Positions 1-9,035 are shown, numbered from the stretch's first letter. The stretch: 64,000 nucleotides of DNA from Bradyrhizobium sp. ISRA464 (GCF_029910095.1 NZ_CP094526.1:3286001-3350000); one strand, 5' to 3'. The notes: a model not told the origin generated them from the sequence alone. Numbers and translations: made by a program.

Positions 1-291
1 ATCCATGACCGCGAGCGGCCTCCCGTCGACGCCGTCGAACAGCACGCAGACCGCCTGCACGGCGGGCAGCTTGCCGTGCGCGAGATTGCCCGGAAAGCTG
101 GTGTACAATTTGGTCATCATGAAGCGGCCGGCATCGACCGCGCTGCGCGTCACGAGCTGTTGCCCCTTGCCGTCGCCGAGATAGCCGTCGTGCACCGCGA
201 TCTTCGGCCGGCGGTGCGCCGCCTCGATCGCCTCGATCAGGATCGGAAAGGTCAGGACGCGATTGACCTCGCTGTCGTCGACAAAATGCAC
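1..291 (-). CDS. Ornithine cyclodeaminase / mu-crystallin family protein, 5' part only
   Basis: The first 97 codons of a minus-strand gene run off the left edge of the window. The frame reads MHFVDDSEVNRVLTFPILI and later GKLPAVQAVCVLFDG and GRPLAVMD, which is the N-terminal half of the ornithine cyclodeaminase/mu-crystallin fold; these are NAD(P)-dependent cyclising deaminases, alanine dehydrogenases or imine reductases. The GTG start at 291 is chosen because a GAGGAG ribosome-binding site lies seven bases upstream. The catalytic and dinucleotide-binding parts are outside the window, so the substrate cannot be told. The family call is fairly firm, the reaction is open. Confidence 0.72.
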   Translation of the reverse strand, partial: MHFVDDSEVNRVLTFPILIEAIEAAHRRPKIAVHDGYLGDGKGQQLVTRSAVDAGRFMMTKLYTSFPGNLAHGKLPAVQAVCVLFDGVDGRPLAVMD

Positions 292-516
292 GTCGTTCTC
301 CTCTGAGCGCGCTTGCGCTCTCCTCTGCAGCGCTCTCGCGCTCCTGGCTGGGCTCGACCGAACGCGGCCCCGGACTTGATCGGGGATGGATAGCGCGCGG
401 GAAAGGCCAGTCAACCGGACATGCGCGCCCGGCGGCAGACCCGCGAGCGCAATCCGCCGCGCTCCGCGCACGAGAAGCGCTGCGGGCTCCTTCGCTAACC
501 CACCCTGCGACCGGGA

Positions 517-1086
517 CTACGTCCGGCGCCGCAACGCCATCCCCATGCCCCAGCTGATGCCGGCGAAGATCAGGTCGACGCTGAGGAAGATGCCGAGCAC
601 ATAGAGGCTCGAGACCGGCCAGTGCGCGAGGATGATGGCGCCGAGCACCAGCGTGATGAGGCCCGAAAGCGCGACCAGGCCCCAGGGCGCTGCGGCGTTC
701 ATGCCGAAGGCGAGGAAGATGCGGACGATCCCCGAGACGACCAGGGCGACGCCAAGGAACAGGGTCAATGTTGCCGCCGCCAGCAGGGGATTCTCGAAGG
801 TGATGAAGCCTGCGACGACGTAGAGCACGCCGAGCAGGGCCCAGAACAGGAACTTGCCCCACGACTTGACCTGGAATGCGTTGATGATCTCGGCGACGCC
901 CGAGACGATCATCATCGCGCCGACGAACAGCACGCTGACGACGGTTGCGAAGAACACGCTGCCGAACGCGAGCACGCCGGCGATCAGATAGATCACGCCG
1001 AGCGCGACGATCCAGCCCCACTTCGAGCGAAGGCTGGACAGTCCGGATCCGAGGCTATGGGCGGGTGAGCTGGACATCGTCGACAT
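517..1086 (-). CDS. HdeD/DUF308 family six-helix membrane protein
   Basis: A 189-aa integral membrane protein with six hydrophobic segments arranged as three helix pairs, each short and rich in Gly, Val and Ala (for example GVIYLIAGVLAFG and ALLGVLYVVAGFITF). This is the layout of HdeD/DUF308 proteins; HdeD of enteric bacteria is tied to acid resistance, but most members have no known function. ATG 1086 is preferred over frames reaching further upstream because GGGAG lies just ahead and the protein begins with a short polar tail before helix one. It is transcribed divergently from the dodecin gene, and the 251-bp gap between them holds tandem palindromes. Confidence 0.8.
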   Translation of the reverse strand: MSTMSSSPAHSLGSGLSSLRSKWGWIVALGVIYLIAGVLAFGSVFFATVVSVLFVGAMMIVSGVAEIINAFQVKSWGKFLFWALLGVLYVVAGFITFENPLLAAATLTLFLGVALVVSGIVRIFLAFGMNAAAPWGLVALSGLITLVLGAIILAHWPVSSLYVLGIFLSVDLIFAGISWGMGMALRRRT

Positions 1087-1232
1087 GGCATCGCTCCCGT
1101 AAACTGGATCAAACCATGCTACCATAGGTAGGCGTGCCGGCAAGGGCGGGTGCCGGTGGCACCGAACGCAGCGCGACACGTTGATTCTATTCGTCTGGTG
1201 TGGTGCCGCGCAGCATTCGTCCACGCGACACC

Positions 1233-1286
1233 ATCTGGTCCAGATCGGAGGACAGACTGTCCGGATTGCAGAGGACAAAATTGTCC
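1233..1286. promoter_or_regulatory. Three tandem palindromes between HdeD-like gene and dodecin
   Basis: Three short perfect inverted repeats follow each other: ATCTGG-T-CCAGAT (1233-1245), GGACAG-A-CTGTCC (1250-1262) and GGACAA-AA-TTGTCC (1273-1286). The last two share the GGACA/TGTCC core and their centres are about two helical turns apart. They lie 50-105 bp before the dodecin start and in the shared divergent upstream region. This is what an operator for a dimeric regulator would look like; the regulator is unknown. Confidence 0.5.
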
Positions 1287-1337
1287 GGTTCGCGCATTCA
1301 CTCGTCCGGTTCGTCCATCCATCTCAAGGAGGTCGAC

Positions 1338-1559
1338 ATGCCCGCAAGTCATGACAAGGATCACGTCTACAAGATCCTGGAACTCGTTGGATCATCGGAG
1401 AAGAGCGTCGAAGCGGCGATCGAGAACGCCGTCGGCCGCGCGTCGGAGACGATCCGCGAGATGAAATGGTTCGAGGTCGTGCAGACCAGAGGCCATATCG
1501 AAGACGGCAAGGTCCGCCACTATCAGGTGACGTTGCGGGTCGGCTTCACGCTGGAATAA
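1338..1559 (+). CDS. Dodecin family flavin-binding protein
   Basis: A 73-aa protein with the dodecin pattern: [12 protein letters not shown], then a helix [14 protein letters not shown], then [13 protein letters not shown] and a closing strand [14 protein letters not shown]. Dodecins form hollow dodecamers that store riboflavin or FMN, or in some bacteria coenzyme A, in the cytoplasm; Trp44 in the KWFEV segment is the residue expected to stack on the flavin ring. The length is typical. ATG 1338 is fixed by a perfect AAGGAGG at 1326-1332. It stands alone with its own upstream region containing tandem palindromes, which suggests regulated, possibly stress-linked, expression. Confidence 0.9.
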   Translation: MPASHDKDHVYKILELVGSSEKSVEAAIENAVGRASETIREMKWFEVVQTRGHIEDGKVRHYQVTLRVGFTLE

Positions 1560-1589
1560 GACCGCAGTGATGCACCGTGATCCAATCCC

Positions 1590-1694
1590 GTCATCCTGAG
1601 GTGCGAGCCTCTTCGGCGAGCCTCGAAGGATGTACGGCCTCGCTGGTGGCCGTCGTGCTTCGAGACGGCCGCTGCGCGGCCTCCTCAGCATGAC
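1590..1694. repeat. Intergenic palindromic repeat
   Basis: About 105 bp bounded by GTCATCCTGAGG (1590-1601) and its near inverse CCTCAGCATGAC (1683-1694), with internal inverted segments such as GAGCCTC/GAGCCTCG and CGAGACGGCCGC. This type of REP-like element is common between genes in Bradyrhizobium; a relative occurs here at 56076-56214. It sits between the convergent dodecin and GNAT genes. Confidence 0.6.
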
Positions 1695-1743
1695 AGGGAT
1701 AGATGTGAACGCGCTGATCCACGCCGTTGCCCGCGTCGCTGCG

Positions 1744-2304
1744 TCACCGCCGCGACAGCGGCGCGGGCGGGGGCGGCTCGGTCGCGCCGGGGCCGAGCGA
1801 GCGCTGCACCATCACGCTGTCCGACCAGTGGCCGTAGCGATAGGCGACGCCGGGCAGGTGCCCGACGCGCGCGAAGCCGAACCGGTCGTGCAGTGCCAGC
1901 GACGCGGCGTTGTCGGAATCGATATAGCCGATCATCTGGCGGAAGCCGGCCGCGGCGCAGGTGTCGATCAATTCCTGCAGCAGACGGCTGCCGACGCCCT
2001 GGCCGACATATTGGTGATGGATATAGATCGAGTGCTTCACCGTGTAGCGGTAGGCGGGACGCTTGCGGAACATCACGACATAGGCGTAGCCGACGACGTC
2101 GCCGTTGCAAACGGCGACCAGATGCGGCAGGCGCGTGTTGCGCAAATTCTTGCGGCGCTCGCGCAGATCGTCGGGCTCCGGCGTGCCGCTGTCGTCGACG
2201 CTCTCCTCGACGCCGCGGCGAATGTGGCGGCGGTAGATCGACAGCATGGCGTCGACGTCGCTGTCGCGCGAGGCGCGCACAATGATCTTGTGGTCATTCT
2301 CCAT
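1744..2304 (-). CDS. GNAT family N-acetyltransferase
   Basis: A 186-aa acetyltransferase. The acetyl-CoA loop is VGQGVGSRLLQELI (motif A, Q-x-x-G-x-G), preceded by the strand VGYAYVVMF and followed by GYIDSDNAASLALHDRFGF, the usual motif B region. Small-molecule acetylation, as in the phosphinothricin acetyltransferase subgroup, is likely but the substrate cannot be read. The gene follows the decarboxylase in the same frame: the decarboxylase stop at 2323-2325 is directly followed by GTG (2322), with ATG 18 bases later at 2304; the ATG is chosen, GTG is possible. Co-transcription with the decarboxylase hints at a polyamine or amino-acid substrate. Confidence 0.8.
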   Translation of the reverse strand: MENDHKIIVRASRDSDVDAMLSIYRRHIRRGVEESVDDSGTPEPDDLRERRKNLRNTRLPHLVAVCNGDVVGYAYVVMFRKRPAYRYTVKHSIYIHHQYVGQGVGSRLLQELIDTCAAAGFRQMIGYIDSDNAASLALHDRFGFARVGHLPGVAYRYGHWSDSVMVQRSLGPGATEPPPPAPLSRR

Positions 2305-2322
2305 TGGGTGCAGTCCGTCCAC

Positions 2323-4673
2323 TTATTCCGCCACGACGTAAGTATAGAAGCGGACGCGTCCTGATGCATCGATCTCCTTGTAGACGCCCTGGATCTCGAC
2401 CTCGAAGCCGGGGAATGCGTTGAAGCTCGCCTCGAACATTTTGAGATAGTCGATCATCGGCTTGCTGCGTTCCGACAGCCGCTCACCGGGCACGATGGTG
2501 GCGATGCCGGGCGGGTAGACTACGAACGGCGTCGCGGCGATGCAATCTCGTCGATCGGCAGATAGTCGACGTCGTTGCGCACCAGGTAGCGCGAGGCCTC
2601 GCGTGGCGACATCGCGATCTCGGGCAGGTGCTCGGGCAGGAATTGTTTCGCCTGCAGCGCGCTGACGCCGGCGTCCCGGAAGAAGCGATGCATGTCGCCG
2701 CAGAGATCGCGCAGCCGCACGCCGGCATAGCGGTTCGGCCGCCGGCGGTAGAATTCGGGGATGACGTCCTCGAGCAGCGCGTTGTCGTCGTGCAGCTTCT
2801 TGAAGGCGACGAGCCCGCTCACCAGCGTGCCGGCTTTGCTGGCCTCGACGCCCGGCGTCAGCAGGAAGAGCAGGGAGTTGAGGTCGTTCTTTTCGGCGAC
2901 GATGCGGTTCTCGCGCAGATATTGCGCCACCACGGGTGCGGGAATGCCATGGTCGGCATAGGCGCCGGTCGCGTGATCGAAGCCCGGCGTCAGCAGGGTC
3001 AGCTTGTTGGGGTCGGTCATGGCGAAGCCTGCCGTCACGTCCGGGAAGCCGTGCCAGCTCTCGCCGGGCTTGAGCTGCCAATAGGACGGGTTGGTCGCAA
3101 GCTGGTCGGTCGAGATCGTCTCCCAGGCCACGTTGTGCACGCCGCCTTCGCGCGCCACGTCCGGGATCATCACGCGATCCGGCACGAACGGCTCGAAGAA
3201 CCAGCGCCGATCGGGCCGCGTCTCGTTCTCCTCGAACTCGCGCTTGACCGCGCGGATCTTCTTGCGCAGCTCGATGCCGAGCCGGATCGTGTCGTCCCAC
3301 AACACTTCGCCGGAGCGGCCCTTCATCATCTGCGCGCCGACGTCGAGCGAGGCGAACAGCGGATAGAACGGCGAGGTCGAGGCGTGCTGCATGAAGCTTT
3401 CGTTGAAGCGGCGGTGCTCGACGCGACGCTTCTGGCCCTTGATGTGGCGGTCGCGGATGTGGATCTGCGAGGCCTGCGAGAAGCTCGCGAGCTGCTTGTG
3501 GGTCGATTGGGTCGCGATGATGCCGGGCGCTTCGGCGCCGAGATCGGAAAGTCCCATCGCGAAGCGGCCGGCGTAGATTGGGTGGAATTTCATGAAGCCG
3601 GCCCAGGCTTCGTCGAACAGGATGTAATCGCAGAGATGGCCGATGCGCTTGAGGATCATCTCGGCGCTGTGGATGGTGCCGTCGTAGGTGCACTGCTCGA
3701 CCACGGCGACGCGGAAGGGGCGGGGCTTCTTCCAGGCATTCTCGTCCCTGACCAGCGGGTGCTTGCGGATGTGGTCGCGCAAGGTCGCTTCGTCGAGCAG
3801 GTCCCAGCGCATCGGGCCGATCAGGCCCCAGGCGTTGCGCACGGTCGGCACATAGACCGGGATGCCGCCGCCGATCAAGAGCGCGCCGTGATGCGCGGCC
3901 TTGTGGTTGTTGCGGTCGAACAGCACGAGGTCGCCGTCGGTGACCAGCGAGCCGAGTGCGACCTTGTTTGAGGTCGAGGTGCCGTTGAGCACGAAATAGG
4001 TCTTCTCGGCGCCGAAGATCCGCGCCGCCTCCTTCTGCGCCCGCAGCGCCGGCCCTTCATGGGTGAGGAGGTCGCCGAGGTCGAGCACGGAGTTGTCGAG
4101 ATCGTCGCGGAACACGGCTTCGCCGAGATGCTCGACGAACACCCGCCCGATCGGGCTGCGGCTGTAGAATACGCCGCCATTGTGGCCGGGGCAGGTCCAG
4201 AGCTGGTTGCCTTCCTCGGCATAGTCGACCAGCGCGCCGAAGAACGGCGTCTTCAACGTCTCGGCATATTGCTTGAGCCGGCTGATCAGATTTTTCGCGA
4301 TGAAGGGCGGCGTCTCCTCGGACAGGAACACGTAGCCGTCGATGAAATCCAGCACCTCGACCGGCAGGTCCTCGAAGCGCTTGCGGCGAATCAGCAGGAT
4401 GATCGGGAAGTCGAGGCCGCGCCGGCGCATCAAATTGATCAGCGCCGCGGTCTTGCCTTCAAGTCCCTTCTTGCCCCAGTCGACCACCATGCAGCCGATC
4501 GCGGCATCGGTCTGCACCGCGATCTCGGCATCCTCCAGCTTGCGGGCGCGCACCACTTCGAAGCCGGACCGCTCGATTTCGGTGATGATCTGGTTGAAGC
4601 GGATGCCCTCGAGGTCGTCGGCCTCGAACACCGGCGCGGCGAACAGGAAGTTGAAGCGTTTGAAATAGTCCAT
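2323..4673 (-). pseudogene. Orn/Lys/Arg decarboxylase, frame broken near 2542
   Basis: A PLP-dependent basic amino-acid decarboxylase of the large fold-I class, about 785 aa if restored. It has an N-terminal receiver-like wing domain (residues 1-130), then the PLP domain with LNGTSTSNK, FDEAWAGF and the lysine motif ATQSTHKQ near residue 395. It would remove CO2 from ornithine, lysine or arginine to give a polyamine precursor. The first frame reads to LPIDEIA and then stops at 2520; the expected continuation, IAATPFVVYPPGIA onward to YTYVVAE, is in another frame ending at 2323. The junction lies at 2542-2543 and fits loss of 1, 4 or 7 bases. ATG 4673 has GAGGA upstream. The cut removes only the C-terminal 65 or so residues, so the product may be damaged rather than absent. 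Sequence error is possible. Confidence 0.8.
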
Positions 4674-4751
4674 GCGTGTCCTCGAACTGTGTCCGCTGAC
4701 GTGTCGGCACAATTCATGACAGGCAGATGACAGGTGGTACGCGCTCGACGA

Positions 4752-4933
4752 TCAAGGCGGAATGGTGAGCGTCAGCGGACGCGGCCACCGCCGGAACAGC
4801 GATTGGCCGCAGTGACGTTCCCGCAGGTTGATCTGGTGGCTGATGGCGGTCGGCGACACCTGCAACTCCGCGGGCGCCGCCTTGAAACGGCTTCGAAGGC
4901 GCAGAGTTCGGTCAGCGGCGGCAGCTTGCGCAT
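4752..4933 (-). pseudogene. LysR-family regulator remnant (DNA-binding N-terminus only)
   Basis: On the minus strand a GcvA-like LysR start, MRKLPPLTELCAFEAV, is followed after a frame change by FKAAPAELQVSPTAISHQI and then CGQSLFRRWPRPLTLT and a stop. This is the winged helix-turn-helix with roughly 16 bases lost between the two halves (the expected AARHLS segment is missing), and no effector-binding domain remains. It is divergent from the flavoprotein gene at 5040, the usual LysR-to-target layout, so it probably once controlled that gene. Only about 60 codons of an expected 300 survive. Confidence 0.72.
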
Positions 4934-5039
4934 GGCGGTGAGTGTAGATGAATTCAGTTCACCCGCAGCTGAATTCTTCGCGTTTGCCTGGTGCGGCATG
5001 ATGCCCAACACTGAGCGCGTTACCGGTCTGGAGGCTGCC

Positions 5040-6197
5040 ATGCTCGTACCGACCCAAGCCAGTGTTGTAGACTATCTCGCCGCCATTGATCGGCTGGCGC
5101 CCCTGATTGCGGCGGAACGCCAGCATTTCGACCGCGACCGCAGGCTTCCCGATGCGGTCTTCAACGCGCTCGCCGAGGCCGGGCTGTTTCGGCTCTATCT
5201 GCCGCGATCGCTCGGCGGCCCGGAATTCTCGCCGCTCGACTTCATGACGATTGTCGAGGCCGCCTCGGCGCTCGACGGCTCGGTCGGCTGGCTGGTCGGG
5301 AATGGTGCGGGCATGAGCCGGATCGGCGGCTATCTGCCGGAAGACGTGGTGCGGAACTGGTTCGCCGATCCGCTCGCGTTCGTGGTGAGCGCGACCGGCG
5401 CGGTCGGAACGGCGGTGGAGGTCGAGGGCGGCTATCGCGTCAGCGGACGCTGGCCGTTCGGCAGCGGCTCACATCACGCGACGCGGTTCATGGGGCTTGC
5501 CAGAGCGAAGGGGCCGGACGGCAAGGACGGTGCGCCGCTGTGCTGCTACTTCGACCGATCGGATGTCCGCGTTGACGACACCTGGTTCGTGTCGGGGCTG
5601 CGCGGCACCGGAAGCTGCGATTTCGAGGTTCGCGACAGCTTCGTTCCGCTCAGTCACACCCATTTGTTGATCGATTTCCAGCCGACGCAGGCGGGCATTC
5701 TGTATCGGTTGCCGGGTATCTCGGCGTTCTCCTGGACCATCTCGGTCGTGCCGCTCGGAATCGCGCGCGGTGCGCTTGACGCCTTCATCGCGCTCGCGAG
5801 CCGCAAGCCGCGCCCGGGGGGTGCCGGTCAATTGCGCGACGGCGAACTGGTTCAGGCCATGGTCGGCCGCGCCGAGGCTGCCCTGCGCTCTGCGCGAGCC
5901 TTGCTCGTCGAAGCCATGACGGAACTGATGGAAGCAACCGACGTCGGAGGCGGTCGGCTCGTTCAGGCACGCGCGTTCTTGCGCGTTGCCTGTGCCAATG
6001 CCGCGGAAAACGCCGCGCGCGTCGTCGACATGATTGCGGCCAGTGCCGGGACAGCCGCGATCTTCGAGACCGGGACGCTGGAACGGTCGGTCCGCGACGT
6101 CGACGCGGCGATCAAGCATATCGCGATGAGCCCGAACAGCTATGCGCTCGCCGGACGCGTGAGCCTCGGCCTCGACGCCGGCACCTGGCGGTTCTGA
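5040..6197 (+). CDS. Acyl-CoA dehydrogenase family flavoprotein
   Basis: A 385-aa protein of the acyl-CoA dehydrogenase fold. The N-terminal helical domain contains ALAEAGLFRLYLPRSLGG, the middle beta domain contains VSGRWPFGSGSHHATRF and RGTGSCDFEV, and the C-terminal helical domain contains AMVGRAEAALRSARALL. The C-terminus resembles the type-2 (HpaC-partnered monooxygenase/desulfurase) branch rather than classical fatty-acyl enzymes, so it may be a flavin-dependent monooxygenase or dehydrogenase. ATG 5040 is selected by GGAGG five bases upstream (5030-5034). The adjacent divergent LysR remnant suggests former dedicated regulation. Confidence 0.75.
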   Translation: MLVPTQASVVDYLAAIDRLAPLIAAERQHFDRDRRLPDAVFNALAEAGLFRLYLPRSLGGPEFSPLDFMTIVEAASALDGSVGWLVGNGAGMSRIGGYLPEDVVRNWFADPLAFVVSATGAVGTAVEVEGGYRVSGRWPFGSGSHHATRFMGLARAKGPDGKDGAPLCCYFDRSDVRVDDTWFVSGLRGTGSCDFEVRDSFVPLSHTHLLIDFQPTQAGILYRLPGISAFSWTISVVPLGIARGALDAFIALASRKPRPGGAGQLRDGELVQAMVGRAEAALRSARALLVEAMTELMEATDVGGGRLVQARAFLRVACANAAENAARVVDMIAASAGTAAIFETGTLERSVRDVDAAIKHIAMSPNSYALAGRVSLGLDAGTWRF

Positions 6198-6212
6198 AGG
6201 CGATCCGCGTCG

Positions 6213-6635
6213 TCAGGGCGCAACCGGCACCAGCCCGTAGCGCAGCATCGTCTCCTTGATCTTCGCCGGATCGGGCGCGCCGCCAGCCAGCAGCGCCGCC
6301 ATTTCCTTGAAGTACTTTGGCCCGAGCACGCCGGGGCTCAGCATGCACAGGCAGCTTGCCGGACCGTTCGAGCGGTTGGTGAAGCCGTGCACGATGCCGC
6401 GCTTGATGAACACGGTCTCGCCGGGCGCGAGGTCGATGTCCTTGCCGTCGACCCGCCAGGTCGAGATGCCCGACAGGCCGTAGATCGTCTCGTCCCAGCT
6501 CTCGTGGTAATGCGGGATCGGCATCCGCGCATTCGGCTGCAGCGTCATCTCGAACCGGTCGATGCTGCCGCCGGTGGTCTCCTTGCTCTGCAGGAATTTG
6601 AGCTGCAGCGCGCCGATATCGATCAGTTCGGGCAT
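6213..6635 (-). CDS. Cupin domain protein
   Basis: A 140-aa single-domain cupin. The first metal-binding motif is PHYHESWDETIYGLSG (H-x-H-x4-E type) near residues 42-57 and the second is PGETVFIKRGIVHGFTN with the third histidine. Such small cupins are metal-dependent dioxygenases, isomerases or ligand sensors in the cytoplasm; nothing here fixes the substrate. The ATG at 6635 is used because the long upstream open frame is arginine-rich and non-coding in character. It is convergent with the flavoprotein gene (15 bp apart) and lies downstream of the DJ-1-like gene. Confidence 0.78.
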   Translation of the reverse strand: MPELIDIGALQLKFLQSKETTGGSIDRFEMTLQPNARMPIPHYHESWDETIYGLSGISTWRVDGKDIDLAPGETVFIKRGIVHGFTNRSNGPASCLCMLSPGVLGPKYFKEMAALLAGGAPDPAKIKETMLRYGLVPVAP

Positions 6636-6708
6636 CGTCGTCTCGCGCGTGGTTTGTCGCCACGATAGCGGACGGCGCGCGACGAGGGCAATGGGGCATT
6701 GCTTGGAT

Positions 6709-7848
6709 TCAGCGCCGCGGATATTCGAGCTGCATGGCGACGAAGTCCGCCGTGCCCGCGCCGTAGCGCGTCTCGATTCCCTTGAGCGCCTGGTCCAGCG
6801 CCTGAGCGGGCGGCGTCGTTCCAACCGCCGGAAGCAGGTGCGCCGCAGGCCAATCGGTCGCGACCTGTTGTGGATAGATACGCAAGCCGTTGCGGGTTGT
6901 CTGCGGAGCGCCAGTCGCGGCAAACGTCACCGCGTGCGAGCGATAGGTGCGCGACCAACTATCTGCGACCAGCGCCAGCGAGACCTCGTCGATGCCAGGC
7001 GTCAGGGCAAGGCCGAGTTGCTCGCTGCTCCAGAACGCCAGCGTGTTCGCGATCGCGGTCAGCGCGAACGGCCGCGTGAACTTGAACGCGCCACTGTCAT
7101 GACGCGCGTCCCAATCGCCTAAGCCGATCTCGTGGGCGATCGTCTCCGCCTTGGCGCGGCCCGTGATCGCCTCAATCAGGGTGAGCGACATCGGCATCGA
7201 CGCCGAGATCCCGGTCGTCGTTGCAACGCCGCGGTCGACCACGATCCTGCGGTTCGCGACGTAGCGGATTTCAGGATGCTTGTCGCGCCAGTCCTTGAGG
7301 TAGAACCAGTGCGTGGTCGCCTGCCGGCCATCGAGCAGGCCGGTGGAGGCCAAGACCTTGCCGCCGGCGCAGACGCCGACGATCACGGCGCCGTTCTCCG
7401 CCTGGCGGCGGATCCACTGCACCACGGCCGGATCGTCGTCGCGGCTCATCGCGGGCACAATCACATAGTCCGCGCCGTCGGGATGCGCGGCATCGAACGC
7501 AGCGATCGTTGCGTCCGGCTCGACTTTCAGCACCGGGAACAGCGTCACCGGGCCTGGCGCGGTCGACAGCGTGACGACGTCGGCGACATCGGCACGCTTG
7601 AGGATGCCGTAAGGCATCAGATAGTCGGTGGTCTCGGTCATATCGTTGATGCCGACGATCGCGATCAGCGGGCGTTGCCGCTTCGGCGGCTTCAAAGCGG
7701 CGAGCGCTGCATCATGTTCTTCCTTCGCGATCGGCGGCGGCGCCTTGAATGTCGAAGCGGCGGGGAGGGTGAGCAGCCAGCCGCCACCAAGGATTGGAAC
7801 CAGCGCGGCAACGGCAAGACCGCCCCATGCAAGAAGCCGCCAGTTCAT
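6709..7848 (-). CDS. DJ-1/PfpI (GATase1-like) domain protein with N-terminal anchor
   Basis: A 379-aa protein. Residues 5-30 form a hydrophobic segment (LLAWGGLAVAALVPILGGG), so the protein is membrane-anchored or exported. The next 190 residues are a DJ-1/PfpI domain: PLIAIVGIND, DYVIVPAM, and the nucleophile elbow VIVGVCAGGKVLASTG carrying the cysteine. The same domain heads many AraC-type regulators, but here no helix-turn-helix follows; the C-terminal 150 residues contain a second domain with the segment DEVSLALVADSWSRTYRSH. The function is not known. ATG 7848 lacks a strong SD but directly precedes the hydrophobic segment. Confidence 0.7.
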   Translation of the reverse strand: MNWRLLAWGGLAVAALVPILGGGWLLTLPAASTFKAPPPIAKEEHDAALAALKPPKRQRPLIAIVGINDMTETTDYLMPYGILKRADVADVVTLSTAPGPVTLFPVLKVEPDATIAAFDAAHPDGADYVIVPAMSRDDDPAVVQWIRRQAENGAVIVGVCAGGKVLASTGLLDGRQATTHWFYLKDWRDKHPEIRYVANRRIVVDRGVATTTGISASMPMSLTLIEAITGRAKAETIAHEIGLGDWDARHDSGAFKFTRPFALTAIANTLAFWSSEQLGLALTPGIDEVSLALVADSWSRTYRSHAVTFAATGAPQTTRNGLRIYPQQVATDWPAAHLLPAVGTTPPAQALDQALKGIETRYGAGTADFVAMQLEYPRR

Positions 7849-8013
7849 GAGGATATGTCTCAACGGATCTGTTGCGTCTGGGCGCAAGCTATCCGGCGAC
7901 AGTGTCGATCGAAATGGCGTATTTCCCGCAAAAACGGACACGCCGATGCCGGCGGCCGAGTCTGTGTCGACGCGTCGCCCGGATGAGCGCCAGCGGCATC
8001 CGGGGACGGCTTT

Positions 8014-8039
8014 CCCGCATGTCGCTCCGCTCATGCGGG
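8014..8039. repeat. Palindromic intergenic element
   Basis: CCCGCATG (8014-8021) and CATGCGGG (8032-8039) form a perfect 8-bp stem around a 10-base loop, within the gap between the TPR gene and the DJ-1-like gene. It is of the kind repeated in many Bradyrhizobium intergenic regions and could also help end the TPR gene transcript. Confidence 0.5.
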
Positions 8040-8070
8040 CTACAGGCTGTCTCAGGATCGGCGGCGCGGG

Positions 8071-8685
8071 TCAGTAGACGAGATTCGTGCCCGGTGGCTG
8101 CTCGAGCGCCGCTGCGAGCGAGCGATACTCCGCGCAATCGGTACCGCAGATTTCGGCGATACGGCGCAGATGGTATTCCGCCTGGTCGCGGTTGCCCTGT
8201 TCGATCTGCCAGAGGCCGTAGTAATTCCACGTCAGCACGTGGTTCGGATCGGCCTTCAGCGCGCGTTCGTACCAGACCTGCGACTGCTTGTAGTCGCCGA
8301 GCTTGCGATAGGAGTAGCCGATCAGATTGGCGACGTTCGGATGATCGTCATGACCGAGCGCATGGAGTTGATCGATCGCGGCGGCATAGTCGTTGCGTTC
8401 GTAGATCGTCGCATAGGCGGCGCGGTAGCCCTCGCGAAATGCCGGATCCTCGAAGCCGGATTGCTTGGTGGGTTTCTTGGTGTGCGTGGTCTTCTTGCCC
8501 TCTTGCTGCGGATAGGCCGGCGCCGTCGCCGGCGTGTCGTAGTGCGATCCGTAGGGATCTCCACCTCCGCCGCCGCCACCACCGCCTCCACCTCCGGCCG
8601 CCATGGTTGCCTGCGGCGGGAAGAGGGTGAGCGGCACTGTCAGGAATGCCGCTAGCGTTGCGAGCTTCATCGGTGACTTGATCAT
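8071..8685 (-). CDS. Secreted TPR protein with polyglycine linker
   Basis: A 204-aa protein with a signal peptide (KLATLAAFLTVPLTLF, likely cleaved after ATMA), a run of twelve consecutive glycines, a low-complexity segment with PTKQSG, and three tetratricopeptide-like helix pairs: DYAAAIDQLHALGHDDHPNV, GDYKQSQVWYERALKADPNH and GNRDQAEYHLRRIAEICG. It is probably a periplasmic scaffold for protein contacts. ATG 8685 is supported by GGGAGG. The two cysteines near the end (CGTDC) could form a disulfide. Partners are not evident; the neighbour upstream is the MctP symporter, with 350 bp between. Confidence 0.72.
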   Translation of the reverse strand: MIKSPMKLATLAAFLTVPLTLFPPQATMAAGGGGGGGGGGGGDPYGSHYDTPATAPAYPQQEGKKTTHTKKPTKQSGFEDPAFREGYRAAYATIYERNDYAAAIDQLHALGHDDHPNVANLIGYSYRKLGDYKQSQVWYERALKADPNHVLTWNYYGLWQIEQGNRDQAEYHLRRIAEICGTDCAEYRSLAAALEQPPGTNLVY

Positions 8686-9035
8686 GCACACCTCCCGAGG
8701 ACAGTCGTTGACCTGAAGCAACAACTCCAGGTGACAGGTGACATTCCCTGTTCGCTACAAAAAAATGTTGCGGCAACGAATCCGGCAACCGCACTGTCCT
8801 TCCGATGCAGGCGCGCTGCCGCGCGCTGCGCACGCCGTGTCACGGTCGCTGCAGGGTGCAGTCAGAAACCAACATTCGTGTTAGCTGCGGGGCGTGATGG
8901 AGTGCGGCTGCTGCCTTGCGCAAGGCGACGGCAACCTGCCGCGTTCCTGCCTTCCCGCATATGGCCGAGCATCATTCGACGGAATGGCTTGCGTATCCGT
9001 GGCAGGGCGCTCGCCGGGAGCGGCGAGGCCACGGG
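8686..9035. other. Intergenic region, no gene seen
   Basis: This 350-bp stretch lies between the start of the TPR gene and the stop of the symporter gene, both on the minus strand. The part next to 8700 probably contains the TPR gene promoter. A CTCGCC/GGCGAG hairpin near 9010-9027 just after the symporter stop might help end its transcript, but no T-run follows. Nothing else is recognised. Confidence 0.5.

Noticed and set aside
2628..3971. A long plus-strand frame opposite the decarboxylase.
   Set aside because: It is the mirror of a conserved PLP enzyme and has no domain of its own.
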